From: an uncultured Selenomonadaceae bacterium
Lineage (GTDB): Bacteria; Bacillota; Negativicutes; Selenomonadales; Selenomonadaceae
Assembly (NCBI GenBank): GCA_937902665.1
Contig: CALELM010000074.1
Location: 1-64,000 of the forward strand
Reading direction: 5' to 3'
Length of the DNA: 64,000 nucleotides
In this document: one piece after another, positions 1 through 8,106 of the stretch
Layout: each line of letters begins with the position of its first letter
Position numbering within the stretch: the stretch's first letter is position 1
Made by a program: the position numbers and the translations under genes
The notes under the pieces: generated by a model
Seen by the model: the letters and a program-made list of their open reading frames with translations, nothing else
What the model was told of the DNA's origin: nothing
The model's database searches: none

Positions 1-55
1 TGTATCAGAATTTGATAAGCAAACCGAGAAATACTTTAAGAGGGAATAGCAAATA

Positions 56-88
56 GCCGATGAGGTAACCTTCCGTTACTCCATCGGC
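56..88 (-). other. Leader hairpin downstream of promoter repeat copy A
   Basis: Two 14-base arms (56-69 and 75-88) pair except at two central positions around a 5-base loop. Read on the minus strand, the hairpin follows the -10 of the promoter element at 96-135 and is not followed by a T-run, so it looks like a 5' leader structure and not a classic terminator. The gene it would belong to lies outside the window to the left. The rest of 1-294 holds no gene I can support; an open frame on the minus strand at 5-217 runs straight through the promoter and hairpin. Confidence 0.4.
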
Positions 89-95
89 TGTAATT

Positions 96-135
96 GTTAT
101 AATGCCATTGTTCAAGAAAATGCCATAATTCTCTA
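96..135 (-). repeat. Promoter-linked palindrome, copy A (degenerate)
   Basis: On the minus strand this reads TGGCAT (120-125), 18 bases, TATAAC (96-101). The spacer is nearly identical to copy C at 53801-53843 (GAACAATGGC). The outer arm of the inverted repeat seen in copies B, C and D has decayed here. It points out of the window to the left. The 18-bp spacer and spacer sequence shared by all four copies are what identify it. Confidence 0.6.
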
Positions 136-213
136 AAAATCCCTTAGCAGCACCGCCTTTGGGACACTTCTTTTTTTGTTGTTCCTGCATTTCCTGCCAG
201 CGATTACAAATTC

Positions 214-257
214 CCATGAGAAAAAGGATTTTCCTTTCCCACCGTAGAATCTCATGG
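214..257 (+). promoter_or_regulatory. Inverted repeat upstream of mupG
   Basis: Arms CCATGAGA (214-221) and TCTCATGG (250-257) are perfectly complementary and lie 38 bases before the mupG start. This could be a repressor site (sugar-catabolic genes are often controlled this way) or an mRNA leader hairpin. No consensus promoter is obvious; TTCCTG-17-TACAAA around 184-212 is the best weak candidate. Confidence 0.3.
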
Positions 258-294
258 AAAGGAACGATAATTTTCCAGAAAGGACGTCACGGCA

Positions 295-1368
295 ATGAAC
301 AATGGCATTTCTATTTACCCTGGATTCGGCAATACTCCAGAAGAAAACCTCGCTCTTATCCGTCTTGCCGCTTCCCACAAGCTTAATCGCTTGTTCATCT
401 CCCTCCCTGCCTCCTCCGAAAACAAGGACAGCCAAAAGGAGGAATTCCTGCTTCTCTTGCAGGAGGCGAAACAACATCGAATGGAAATCATTGCCGAGCT
501 TTCTCCCCAAATGCTGGAGATGCTCCATATCACCGATTTCAACCTGACAGCCTTTCGCATGCTCGGCATACAGACCCTCCGCATTGATTGCGGCTACAGC
601 GCAGAGGAGCTTGCCGCACTCAGCCGAAACAAACAGCATATCCGTATCCAAATCAATGCCTCTACCATGACGGGAAGGATTCTCTCTTCGCTGATTCAAG
701 CAAAGGCTGACTTCTCCAACATGGACGCACTGCACAATTTCTACCCACGATCTGGAAGCGGTCTCAGCGAGGAAACCCTCGTCAGAAAGACGATCATGCT
801 GCACAAGGCAGGGATTCGGGTTGCCGCCTTCGTCCCAAGCCAAGCAAAAAAGCTCGGTCCTCTCTTTGACGGGCTTCCTACCCTCGAAGACCACAGGCAG
901 ATGTGCGTTGACCTTGCCGCTCGACATCTTGTAGCTCTCGGCATAGATTCTGTCCTGATTGGCGACAACCTGCCAAGCGAGGACGAGATTCTTGCCCTGT
1001 CCCACCTACAGGAAGACCAAGTAACCGTGAACGCCGACATGCTAACCAAGGATCCCGTACAGCAGGCTCTGCTTCGGCATGTATTCACCTCACGCATAGA
1101 CGAAGCAAAGGACTCCATACGCGCCCAAGAAAGCCGCAAACTGCTCTCAGGGCCAATCTATCCTGAAAATACCGTGGACTGCTTGGAAGGCGACATCACG
1201 ATAGACAACGAAAACTACCTCCGCTACATGGGAGAGTTGGAAATCCTCAAAACCGACCAGCCAGCTGACGATCGTACCAACCTCGCCGCCCGCATCCCCA
1301 AAAAGGAGCATTTCCTCCTCGCCTACATCACGCCGGGGAGAAAATTCTCCTTCCGATTCCAAGACTGA
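295..1368 (+). CDS. mupG: MupG-like 6-phospho-N-acetylmuramidase (DUF871 family)
   Basis: This 357-residue protein matches the DUF871/MupG family: an N-terminal TIM-barrel beginning GISIYPGF, the family signature HNFYPR at about residue 149, and a smaller C-terminal domain. MupG of Staphylococcus cleaves MurNAc-6-phosphate-GlcNAc inside the cell during peptidoglycan recycling. The ATG at 295 is preceded by AAAGGA about ten bases upstream, and the length fits the family. It is one of only three plus-strand genes here and stands alone: no murQ, murP or murR partner is visible in the window, though the genes to the left cannot be seen. Family assignment is firm; the exact substrate is inferred from family membership. 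Confidence 0.85.
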   Translation: MNNGISIYPGFGNTPEENLALIRLAASHKLNRLFISLPASSENKDSQKEEFLLLLQEAKQHRMEIIAELSPQMLEMLHITDFNLTAFRMLGIQTLRIDCGYSAEELAALSRNKQHIRIQINASTMTGRILSSLIQAKADFSNMDALHNFYPRSGSGLSEETLVRKTIMLHKAGIRVAAFVPSQAKKLGPLFDGLPTLEDHRQMCVDLAARHLVALGIDSVLIGDNLPSEDEILALSHLQEDQVTVNADMLTKDPVQQALLRHVFTSRIDEAKDSIRAQESRKLLSGPIYPENTVDCLEGDITIDNENYLRYMGELEILKTDQPADDRTNLAARIPKKEHFLLAYITPGRKFSFRFQD

Positions 1369-1396
1369 AGCTAAATATTTGACAAAACTCATATAC

Positions 1397-1427
1397 AAAA
1401 AGAGCCTTGGCAAAAAACCAAGGCTCT
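1397..1427 (-). terminator. Terminator of the tRNA-Pro/tRNA-Arg unit
   Basis: A perfect 10-bp stem (AGAGCCTTGG at 1401-1410 with its complement at 1418-1427) is followed on the minus strand by a short T-run. It lies 8 bases after the tRNA-Arg CCA end, and also in the gap that ends mupG on the other strand, where no T-run follows. Confidence 0.85.
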
Positions 1428-1435
1428 GACCTTAC

Positions 1436-1512
<77 letters not shown>

Positions 1513-1524
1513 AAAGAATAAAAA

Positions 1525-1601
1525 TGGTCGGGACGACAGGATTCGAACCTGCGACCCCCTCGTCCCAAGCGAGGTGCGCTACCAAACTGCGCTACGTCCC
1601 G
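1525..1601 (-). tRNA. tRNA-Pro (anticodon TGG)
   Basis: 77 bases with encoded CCA. The acceptor CGGGACG pairs fully with CGTCCCG, and the anticodon loop CTTGGGA gives TGG, which reads proline codons. It is first in a two-tRNA unit with tRNA-Arg, 12 bases apart. Confidence 0.97.
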
Positions 1602-1613
1602 ACAACAATGAGT

Positions 1614-1642
1614 ATTATACACAAAAATACAACCGTTGTCAA
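1614..1642 (-). promoter_or_regulatory. Consensus sigma-A promoter for the tRNA unit
   Basis: On the minus strand TTGACA (1637-1642), 17 bases, TATAAT (1614-1619). Both hexamers match the housekeeping consensus perfectly, as expected for a strongly expressed stable RNA. The -10 lies just before the tRNA-Pro 5' end. Confidence 0.93.
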
Positions 1643-1648
1643 ACCTTT

Positions 1649-2335
1649 TCAAACGAACCTATCTAAATATTTTCCAAGAATTTGCAAAAGGTACGTACAG
1701 GCTTGGTCTTTGAAATTCCAAAAATCGTCTGATGCCCCTTCGGGATTGGAAATTATCCTTAAAATGCCAAAGGGAATGTGATTTGCACTGCAAACCTGCC
1801 CGATGGCTGCACTTTCCATATCAATTGCAATCGTATTCTCAAAATTATCCATAATTTTTGCTTTGATAGCATGCGTCGAAAACTGGTCACCAGTGGCAAC
1901 CGTACCAATAAAACTGCGAGACAGATTCAGCTCCTTGCAGCTATCCAAAAGCCCTCTCGCAATCGTTTTGTCTGCATCCACATAAATGCCAGTAAAATCA
2001 GGACTTGTGCCAAGAGAAAAACCGATGGGGCTAAGGTCTAAATCATGCTGAAAAACCTTGTCAGCAATCACGATGTCAAAAACCTTTAGATTTTCTGCTA
2101 TAGCCCCGCCTACCCCCACATTTATAATGGAATCAGCCCCCAACGTTATCAGTGTCTGGGCAGCCATAGCGGCAAATACCTTGCCAATGCCACAGCGGAC
2201 CACCATGCAGTCCTTGCCGGAAAGTGTCCCCTCAAAAATATGCAATCCATTCGTGCAATCCTTTTCGGCACAAATGCTCATGCCATTTACCAATCCCTGT
2301 ATTTCTTCCGGCATAGCACCAATAATACCGACCAT
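1649..2335 (-). CDS. mtnN: MTA/SAH nucleosidase family protein with altered catalytic residue
   Basis: The 228-residue protein has the nucleoside phosphorylase fold of MtnN: GIIGAMPEE at the N-terminus (first catalytic Glu), VGVGGA near residue 75, and IDMESAAIGQVC (second catalytic Glu, purine ribose contact). Family enzymes hydrolyse methylthioadenosine and S-adenosylhomocysteine in the cytosol. The position of the catalytic Asp, normally in an ISD motif after the last core strand, reads RIISNPEGASDDF: Asn replaces Asp. Activity or substrate may therefore differ. The ATG has GGGAGG upstream. It follows the flagellar cluster by 113 bases with no clear terminator between, so it may be read from it. 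Another nucleosidase of the superfamily is the main alternative. Confidence 0.8.
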   Translation of the reverse strand: MVGIIGAMPEEIQGLVNGMSICAEKDCTNGLHIFEGTLSGKDCMVVRCGIGKVFAAMAAQTLITLGADSIINVGVGGAIAENLKVFDIVIADKVFQHDLDLSPIGFSLGTSPDFTGIYVDADKTIARGLLDSCKELNLSRSFIGTVATGDQFSTHAIKAKIMDNFENTIAIDMESAAIGQVCSANHIPFGILRIISNPEGASDDFWNFKDQACTYLLQILGKYLDRFV

Positions 2336-2448
2336 CTGTTTTTACCTCCCACAAAATGTGAAACCGCATAAAGTACGAAAAACTCGTTTTCATCGCCATT
2401 ACTATTTATGCCACAAGCGTTAGCTTTAAAATGTTTTTTGTGATTGCC

Positions 2449-3177
2449 CTAAACTGGCCTTCTCTGAAGCATTTGGTAAAGAAGCTCCACTGCCCCTCTC
2501 CCCATACCAGTCTCTCTTGCCACATCGACCACGGACCAACCCTCCGTCAGCAAGGCTCTTGCCCGTTCCGAAGGATTTTCGGCAGACGTTTCCTTGCGAG
2601 AAGCACCCACCTCCGCCGTTGTGTTTACGGAAACGATATCTTGGACAGGCATTGGCTCATAGGTATCATGCGGAAAAGCATCCTCCTCCGACTTTCTTAT
2701 CGTCTCACTAAGAATGTCAGAAAACTGCTGTACATCCGCAGATTCTGCCCTTGATTCCTTTGGCTGCTCAAAAACGACAGGCTTCTGCATCGAAGACAAG
2801 GAAGCCTCGCTCATCTGCCGGTAAAGCATCTGGCACTGCTTCTGCTGAAAATCCATCTGCTGCTGAAAAGCTCTTCCCTCCGACAGCTGACGGCTCAAGG
2901 ACTGCTCTGCACCTTGCAGTTCCACCAGCTTCAGATCCAAAGCATGCTTTTTCTCCTCAGCCTCACGAATTACCTGTTCCAAATGAGTGACATGGCTTCC
3001 CATCCGTTGAATGATTTCATTGGCAGAACGCTCCATTTCCTGCTTGAGCTGCTCCGCAGAGACCATCAGTGCTTCCTGCTCCTTTGCGGGCTGCTGATGC
3101 GCTTCATTATGTCGATGAACAAAATAAAGAATCGCTGCACCAATGACAATCAAGAATCCCATGGCCTCTATTATCAT
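2449..3177 (-). CDS. Membrane-anchored coiled-coil protein (DUF6115-like), SwrB-like position
   Basis: This 242-residue protein has one N-terminal membrane segment (about residues 5-20), a long charged coiled coil (about 35-125), a variable middle, and a conserved C-terminal helix-turn-helix-like block (SERARALLTEGWSVVDVA) of the kind annotated DUF6115 in flagellar clusters. It is the last gene of the cluster, three genes after fliA. In Bacillus the gene right after sigD is swrB, also a short anchored coiled-coil protein that helps activate the export gate; a comparable role is inference from position and architecture only. The ATG is preceded by AGGGG. Confidence 0.65.
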   Translation of the reverse strand: MIIEAMGFLIVIGAAILYFVHRHNEAHQQPAKEQEALMVSAEQLKQEMERSANEIIQRMGSHVTHLEQVIREAEEKKHALDLKLVELQGAEQSLSRQLSEGRAFQQQMDFQQKQCQMLYRQMSEASLSSMQKPVVFEQPKESRAESADVQQFSDILSETIRKSEEDAFPHDTYEPMPVQDIVSVNTTAEVGASRKETSAENPSERARALLTEGWSVVDVARETGMGRGAVELLYQMLQRRPV

Positions 3178-3192
3178 AATGAAAACCCCTAA

Positions 3193-3516
3193 CTAAAATG
3201 AAATATCAAGGTGATGACCACGGGAAGGATCTTCTGCCAGCTTCTGCTCCGGTACCTCGTCCTCAGAATTTCTGTTGTGTTTTCCGCGTTTTGCGTAGAA
3301 AGCACGGCCTCCATGCCCGCCATCTCCCTGAATACGTCCGTCCTCTGCTTGATCCTTGTTCCTGACCTGCTTTTGCTTGAGCTTGTCATCTTCCTTTTGG
3401 CGGAGCGTCCCAAAGTCTTGCTGCACTGCACCTGCTTGGTTCAAATTATGCTGCACCTGCGAAGCCTCATTCGCCTGCGGCACGACCATCTGCATGCTCA
3501 TCGGAGTTACATTCAT
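3193..3516 (-). CDS. Small charged hypothetical protein of the fla cluster
   Basis: 107 residues, no membrane segment, rich in Gln, Asp, Lys and Gly, with an N-terminus (MNVTPMSMQMVVPQANEAS) of the kind seen in short unassigned proteins at the end of flagellar operons. The start is supported by GGGGG six bases before the ATG. It sits between the FapA-like gene (26 bases upstream) and the DUF6115-like gene (15 bases downstream), so it is co-transcribed. I do not recognise a function. Confidence 0.55.
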   Translation of the reverse strand: MNVTPMSMQMVVPQANEASQVQHNLNQAGAVQQDFGTLRQKEDDKLKQKQVRNKDQAEDGRIQGDGGHGGRAFYAKRGKHNRNSEDEVPEQKLAEDPSRGHHLDISF

Positions 3517-3542
3517 AAAAATCCCCCGCCTTTCTGCTCAAA

Positions 3543-5192
3543 TCAATATGGACCCAAAGAAACCTCCTCACCCTCAACGGTCAGCGAGCAACGCCTTGCC
3601 GGCGTATTGAAATTCTTTACTGCAGAATTTATCGTAACGCGAACCCCGGGGAAGATGGCATCCGCTACCATCACCTTGCCATGCTTCATATTTGACAAAG
3701 CCTCTTCCAAGGTCTTGATTGTTTCCTCATCTCGACGGATCTGTCCAGCAAGCGGAAACTGTGATCTTGTCAATGCATTGATCTGCGCCACACGTTCCTC
3801 CGGAAGCGTGTTGATATCGATCTTCCCCAAGGTATTAAGCACCTGCGTGATCTGCTCCAATCTTGCCTTGCTCTCCTTGTATCTTTTGCAGGTCTCTTTA
3901 TACTGCGCTTGTATATTAGGATTGACTCCAACGGTAACACGAGTCACCACGCTGGCTTGGTTGCCAATACAATTCGCCCGAACCTCCTCACCAGCAGCGG
4001 CACGACCTCCCACCAGCTGCCCTTTCTTTCCTTCCAAAATAATTTTTGCGCCAGCAGAAAGCTGGGAATGCAGGGACACATCCGTAATGTAGATATCCCT
4101 CTCCGCTTCCAATTCTGCTGTTTCCACGAAGGCAACCCGAATATCCTCCTTGGCCTTGATCTTCGCACGATTCATGCCATTGATACCGCCGCCAATGAAC
4201 ACGTTCCGCCCTTCCACGATTGCACCGCTCACCATGCCAGAAATCTCAATATCACCAGAAGCCTTGACCACAAAGCCCTTCTCCACGTTTCCTTTAATCT
4301 CAACACTGCCTATAAAATCAATGTTTCCCGTCCCGACATTGACACCGCTTTGCAATACTAAATGCGGATCCACGCCAATGGTTCTCTTATTGTCCACGAT
4401 CTGCCCGTCAATCGTCGCTACCAGCACATTATCTTCTATCACCTTAGTATTCTTCCCGACAGGCATCGGTATCGGACGGCCATTTCTAGCGTTTACCTCC
4501 GTCCCAAACACATTCCTTCCAGACGTTCCCTTCGTCTGAGGAATACGGACAGCCAAGACATCATTTCTTTTTGCAAGGACAAAGAGATTCAAGTTCTTGT
4601 AGTCCACCCTGTCATACTGATCCACAACAGGCTGTCCCTTTTTGCCAAGCTCAAACCTACGCTCAATTTGTGCATTCTCCCCATGAACAGGCGGCGTACC
4701 CTGCGCAGCAACAAAGGGCTGCGCACTCTTGATTCCCTCAGCAATCGCATCCGAAAGAATGCCGTAGCTGACATTTTTTTCTGCCAGTGCTTCCATTACC
4801 ATATCAACCGTTGGAAGCCGCGTTCCATTCTTCATATCAAGCCGCACAGTCGCCTGCATACGATCCTTGCTGACATCCACAATGACCCTCGCATAAGCTT
4901 CCTCTGAGCCATCCCAATCATCACCAATAACGCCAACCGCCAAATTGTCCCTCGGCGAATCCGAAATTCGTGTTCTCTTGCCGGAAGCCTCACGGACAAC
5001 TCTCGAGAGAAGCACGATATCATAATCCAAAATCCCTCGCTCCTGCAAGATTTGGCGCATATCAGACAGCTCAAAACCAAATTCCCCATCCTGCACAGGA
5101 TATACGGTCAGGAATACACCTTCAGCGGAAAACTCAAACAAATACCCCGCATCTTTTCCACCAAGCAGCTGTGTATTTTTTTCCTCCTCCAT
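3543..5192 (-). CDS. FapA-family protein (DUF342)
   Basis: 549 residues of the DUF342/flagellar assembly protein A family. The central part is a beta-helix-like stretch rich in repeated Val, Ile and Gly (about residues 230-400: VLQSGVNVGTGNIDF, GDIEISGMVSGAIVEG), followed by a coiled coil (about 420-500) and a short C-terminal beta region with FPGVRVTINSAV. Members sit in flagellar or polar-organelle clusters and are thought to help assembly; the biochemical role is not settled. The ATG follows GGAGGAGG at good spacing. The 126 bases between it and fliA hold nothing I can name. Confidence 0.75.
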   Translation of the reverse strand: MEEEKNTQLLGGKDAGYLFEFSAEGVFLTVYPVQDGEFGFELSDMRQILQERGILDYDIVLLSRVVREASGKRTRISDSPRDNLAVGVIGDDWDGSEEAYARVIVDVSKDRMQATVRLDMKNGTRLPTVDMVMEALAEKNVSYGILSDAIAEGIKSAQPFVAAQGTPPVHGENAQIERRFELGKKGQPVVDQYDRVDYKNLNLFVLAKRNDVLAVRIPQTKGTSGRNVFGTEVNARNGRPIPMPVGKNTKVIEDNVLVATIDGQIVDNKRTIGVDPHLVLQSGVNVGTGNIDFIGSVEIKGNVEKGFVVKASGDIEISGMVSGAIVEGRNVFIGGGINGMNRAKIKAKEDIRVAFVETAELEAERDIYITDVSLHSQLSAGAKIILEGKKGQLVGGRAAAGEEVRANCIGNQASVVTRVTVGVNPNIQAQYKETCKRYKESKARLEQITQVLNTLGKIDINTLPEERVAQINALTRSQFPLAGQIRRDEETIKTLEEALSNMKHGKVMVADAIFPGVRVTINSAVKNFNTPARRCSLTVEGEEVSLGPY

Positions 5193-5318
5193 AGTATATC
5201 CTCCTCCAATATATAAAACGCAACCTCCAAAGAATCCTTCCAGACTTTCTCAGAGTGCGTCCTTTTCCAAAATTAAATTTCTTGCGCAAAGTACAAACTT
5301 TCTGCAAGAAGCAAGCCA

Positions 5319-6077
5319 CTAACGCAAGCTTGCTTTCACCCTTGCCAAATATCCGCGAAGCCTAAAGACGGCCTTTGTATGCATCTGGGAAATTCTAGCC
5401 TCCGTCAAATGCATAATCAAACTAATTTCCTTTAAGGTCAGTTCCTCGTAATAGTAAAGGGATACAACCAACCGTTCCTTGTCCGGCAAATGATCTATCG
5501 CCTCCGCCAAGGTCTGCTGCAGCTCCTTGAACTCAATGCTCTCCGTTGGGCTCTGCTCCACAGCTTCAATCGTATCTACCCGCAAATACTCTTCCAATGG
5601 AACCACAGTAGCTGCATTCATTTGGCACACCAGATCCGACAATTCCTTCATAGACATGCCCAAACGTTCTGCCATCTCCTCATCCGTAGCAGAACGTCCC
5701 AATTCATTTTCCAGCTCATATGCGGCTTGCTCATACTTCCGTATTTTTTGGCGAGTTGTAACAGGAATCCAATCCTTTGACCTCAGGTAGTCAAGCATCG
5801 CCCCCCGCACTCTCACACCAGCGTAAGTCTCAAACTTGTTCTGACGGTTCATATCGTAGCGGTCAATGGCATCCATCAACCCAAAAAAACCGCTGCTCAG
5901 CAAATCCTCTTTATCAACATGTGAAGGAAGGCTGATTGCCAGCCTTCCAGCTACCACCCTGACCAAGGGAAGATAATATTCCACTAATTGGTTTCTGATC
6001 TCAACTGTTTTGTTCTTCTGATAGCACTGCCACAGGGAAGCAACGTCGATATGCGAATCATATATTTGGTTTGCCAT
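5319..6077 (-). CDS. fliA: RNA polymerase sigma factor FliA/SigD (sigma-28)
   Basis: 252 residues with all sigma-70 regions of the FliA/WhiG group: region 2 (LVRVVAGRLAISLPSHVDKE, then DLLSSGFFGLMDAIDRYD), region 3 (WIPVTTRQKIRKYEQA) and region 4 helix-turn-helix (LTLKEISLIMHLTEARISQM). It directs polymerase to late flagellar, motor and chemotaxis promoters and is normally held by FlgM, which is not in this window. It is encoded inside the operon it serves, after the cheD-linked membrane protein, like sigD of Bacillus. Confidence 0.95.
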   Translation of the reverse strand: MANQIYDSHIDVASLWQCYQKNKTVEIRNQLVEYYLPLVRVVAGRLAISLPSHVDKEDLLSSGFFGLMDAIDRYDMNRQNKFETYAGVRVRGAMLDYLRSKDWIPVTTRQKIRKYEQAAYELENELGRSATDEEMAERLGMSMKELSDLVCQMNAATVVPLEEYLRVDTIEAVEQSPTESIEFKELQQTLAEAIDHLPDKERLVVSLYYYEELTLKEISLIMHLTEARISQMHTKAVFRLRGYLARVKASLR

Positions 6078-6097
6078 ATGCGTGTCCCCTCCCTATA

Positions 6098-6490
6098 TTA
6101 TTCCACTGGTGTTTCTACATGCCTAAAATCATGCTCATCCAAGGGATGAAACTCATCATTGCCTTCTTGAGCAAATCCCGTACCTGTGCCTTCTGTTTCC
6201 TCCATCGAAGCATCAGCCGCATTTTCCCCAAGCTCATCCCCTGTTGCAGCCTCGTTCAATGGTGCCTCCCCTTCCACAATCTCTTCCAGTTCAAGATTCT
6301 TATCAAATCCGATAATATCCTTCGCCTCCAAGACAAGCGCCACCAAATAAACAGCTGCCCCTGCCACTAGGAATCCCACCAGACAGCGCAAAGCTATCGT
6401 AACGAACCGTGCATCGCTGGCAAGTCCGACAAGCATGATCACAAGAGCTGCCACTACAGAAAATACCAGTGACATTCCTAACTTAAACAA
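6098..6490 (-). CDS. Two-helix membrane protein with acidic tail, between cheD and fliA
   Basis: 130 residues: two hydrophobic helices (about residues 5-24 and 30-52), then a soluble tail very rich in Glu, Asp and Gly ending HDFRHVETPVE. The likely start is TTG at 6490 with AGGTGAG upstream; ATG at 6475 is the alternative. It is 20 bases from fliA and 13 from cheD, so surely co-transcribed. I recognise no named family. The conserved location suggests a flagellar or chemotaxis accessory role, which is inference. Confidence 0.6.
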   Translation of the reverse strand: MFKLGMSLVFSVVAALVIMLVGLASDARFVTIALRCLVGFLVAGAAVYLVALVLEAKDIIGFDKNLELEEIVEGEAPLNEAATGDELGENAADASMEETEGTGTGFAQEGNDEFHPLDEHDFRHVETPVE

Positions 6491-6503
6491 CCCATCTCAC
6501 CTA

Positions 6504-6992
6504 CTAAATTTCCTTTTCTCCCTTATTGATGGTTTTTACCTTGTAAACACCGTTGTTCAAATCGATTGAAACAGTACGTCCATAAGTTCCGCCCGTGTCC
6601 TCAGAAACCAAGGGTATCTTCATATCACCAAGAATCCTCTTTGCTGCTTCTGCATTCCTAGTCCCAACGCGCATGACATCCGTAGCATTAGAAAATGCAA
6701 ACATCTGCGCACCGCCGGCTATTTTCGCTACCAAACGAGACTTGGAAGCTCCTGCCTTCAAGACATCATCCAGCATAAGAGGCAATCCTGTATCCGCAAA
6801 TTTTGCAGGATTGTCACTTGGCCGTGCCTGCGTACTGTCCGGCAGCATAATATGCAACAATCCACCAATCTTTGCCTGCGGATCGTACAGTGATATGCCG
6901 ATACAGGATCCCAAACCATAACTTATCAAGGTTGACGGACTCTGACCAACCTTGTAGTCGGCCATACCGACTTTGATCAGCTCCTCTGGCAT
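6504..6992 (-). CDS. cheD: Chemoreceptor glutamine deamidase CheD
   Basis: 162 residues from the ATG at 6992, chosen because TAGGAG lies nine bases before it. The catalytic Cys is in GLGSCIGISLYD and the His in GGLLHIMLPDS, the dyad of CheD. CheD deamidates receptor glutamines and in Bacillus binds CheC, raising its CheY-P phosphatase activity. It lies one base from the cheC stop, so translation is probably coupled. Confidence 0.95.
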   Translation of the reverse strand: MPEELIKVGMADYKVGQSPSTLISYGLGSCIGISLYDPQAKIGGLLHIMLPDSTQARPSDNPAKFADTGLPLMLDDVLKAGASKSRLVAKIAGGAQMFAFSNATDVMRVGTRNAEAAKRILGDMKIPLVSEDTGGTYGRTVSIDLNNGVYKVKTINKGEKEI

Positions 6993-6993
6993 A

Positions 6994-7608
6994 TCACTCA
7001 ACTCCTACTGCAGAAATAATCGTCTCCAACGAACCTGGATCCGGCACAAGGAAGAAATGACCATTGATTCCATCATCTTCAGAAAGGAATTCCGTCTCGA
7101 TAACCATCGCCGTATCCCCCATTTGCCCCAGCTGAACCAAAACGACATTAAGAATTGCTCCTGCCATATCCATAGCCAGAGCTGGAATGGAGGGAAGCAT
7201 GGAAATCTGCGTAAACGTAAAGAACGCATTCAAATATGCACCCGCAAGAATATTTCCTATTTCCATCAATGCAGACTCATCCATGAAATCCAGTTTCTGC
7301 GTTTCCCCCTGCTTCTTTCCCATAATCGTATCTACAAGATAAAATGCACTTTTCTGCGGCAAAAGGAACAGGATGTTCCCCGGTGCTTTGCCATAGACCC
7401 GCAAAAACACCCCTGCAACAATCGTATCAGGACCCCCTACCAAATCAGGAACTGCATCCAATGGAACCAAGGCAACCTTCGGAACATTCATATCGATCCT
7501 GCGATTGATAATCTGGGAAAGTGCCGTTGCCGAATTTCCTGCTCCTACATTCCCAATCTCGCGCAAGGCATCTAACTGATTTGCGGACAGCTTAAACCCA
7601 TCACTCAT
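6994..7608 (-). CDS. cheC: CheY-P phosphatase CheC
   Basis: 204 residues from the ATG at 7608 with GAGGTG seven bases upstream. Two phosphatase helices are visible with their Glu/Asn pairs: LREIGNVGAGNSATAL near residue 15 and LMEIGNILAGAYLNAF near residue 115. Both active sites look intact, as in class I CheC. It removes phosphate from CheY-P and pairs with CheD, encoded next. The cheW stop falls just before this start. Confidence 0.95.
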   Translation of the reverse strand: MSDGFKLSANQLDALREIGNVGAGNSATALSQIINRRIDMNVPKVALVPLDAVPDLVGGPDTIVAGVFLRVYGKAPGNILFLLPQKSAFYLVDTIMGKKQGETQKLDFMDESALMEIGNILAGAYLNAFFTFTQISMLPSIPALAMDMAGAILNVVLVQLGQMGDTAMVIETEFLSEDDGINGHFFLVPDPGSLETIISAVGVE

Positions 7609-7619
7609 ATCTGGACACC

Positions 7620-8084
7620 TCACTTATTCTCCTTTGCCATGCCGATAATCTCCTGCAGGTTCAGCATGATGATCAAACGACCATCCATGTTGCCAATGCC
7701 GCTCAGGAAACGAGTAACTTCCTTCCCATTGACAGCTTTCTTTGCATCCACTGGCTTCGTATCGATCGTAATAACCTCCGTTACTGCATCAACCAGCATT
7801 CCAACATGAAGATCGTCCACTGTTACAGTAACAATACGGGTCTTTTCCGTATAAGGTGTCTGCTCCAATCCAAGGCGCTGCTTCAGGTCAATCACCGGAA
7901 GAACGCTGCCGCGCAGATTGATAACTCCCTTGATGAAATCTGCTGCAAAAGGAACACGGGTAATATCCGTGAGATTCCTAATTTCCTGTACGTTCAGAAT
8001 ACTTACGCCATATTCCTCATCTCTAAGCTTAAAGGCAACGACCTGAATGCCTTCATCCACTACGCTAATCTCTTCGTTTGCCAT
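7620..8084 (-). CDS. cheW: Chemotaxis coupling protein CheW
   Basis: 154 residues, a single CheW beta-barrel domain: VVAFKLRDEEYGVSILNVQE, then DLTDITRVP-type receptor contact (residues LTDITRVPFAADFIKGVINLRG split over this stretch), and VLPVIDLKQRLGL. It couples receptors to CheA in the membrane array. The ATG at 8084 is chosen over an upstream TTG because AAGGGGGT sits directly before it. It follows cheA by 22 bases. Confidence 0.95.
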   Translation of the reverse strand: MANEEISVVDEGIQVVAFKLRDEEYGVSILNVQEIRNLTDITRVPFAADFIKGVINLRGSVLPVIDLKQRLGLEQTPYTEKTRIVTVTVDDLHVGMLVDAVTEVITIDTKPVDAKKAVNGKEVTRFLSGIGNMDGRLIIMLNLQEIIGMAKENK

Positions 8085-8106
8085 CTCTTTTACCCCCTTC
8101 AACAGC

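Noticed and set aside
5..217. 70-codon minus-strand frame
   Set aside because: It runs through promoter repeat copy A and a hairpin, and reads the repeat as FLNNG, just as an over-long birA frame does through copy C. No ribosome site or family.
133..1005. 290-codon minus-strand frame opposite mupG
   Set aside because: Shadow of mupG; the plus-strand protein is a clear family member.
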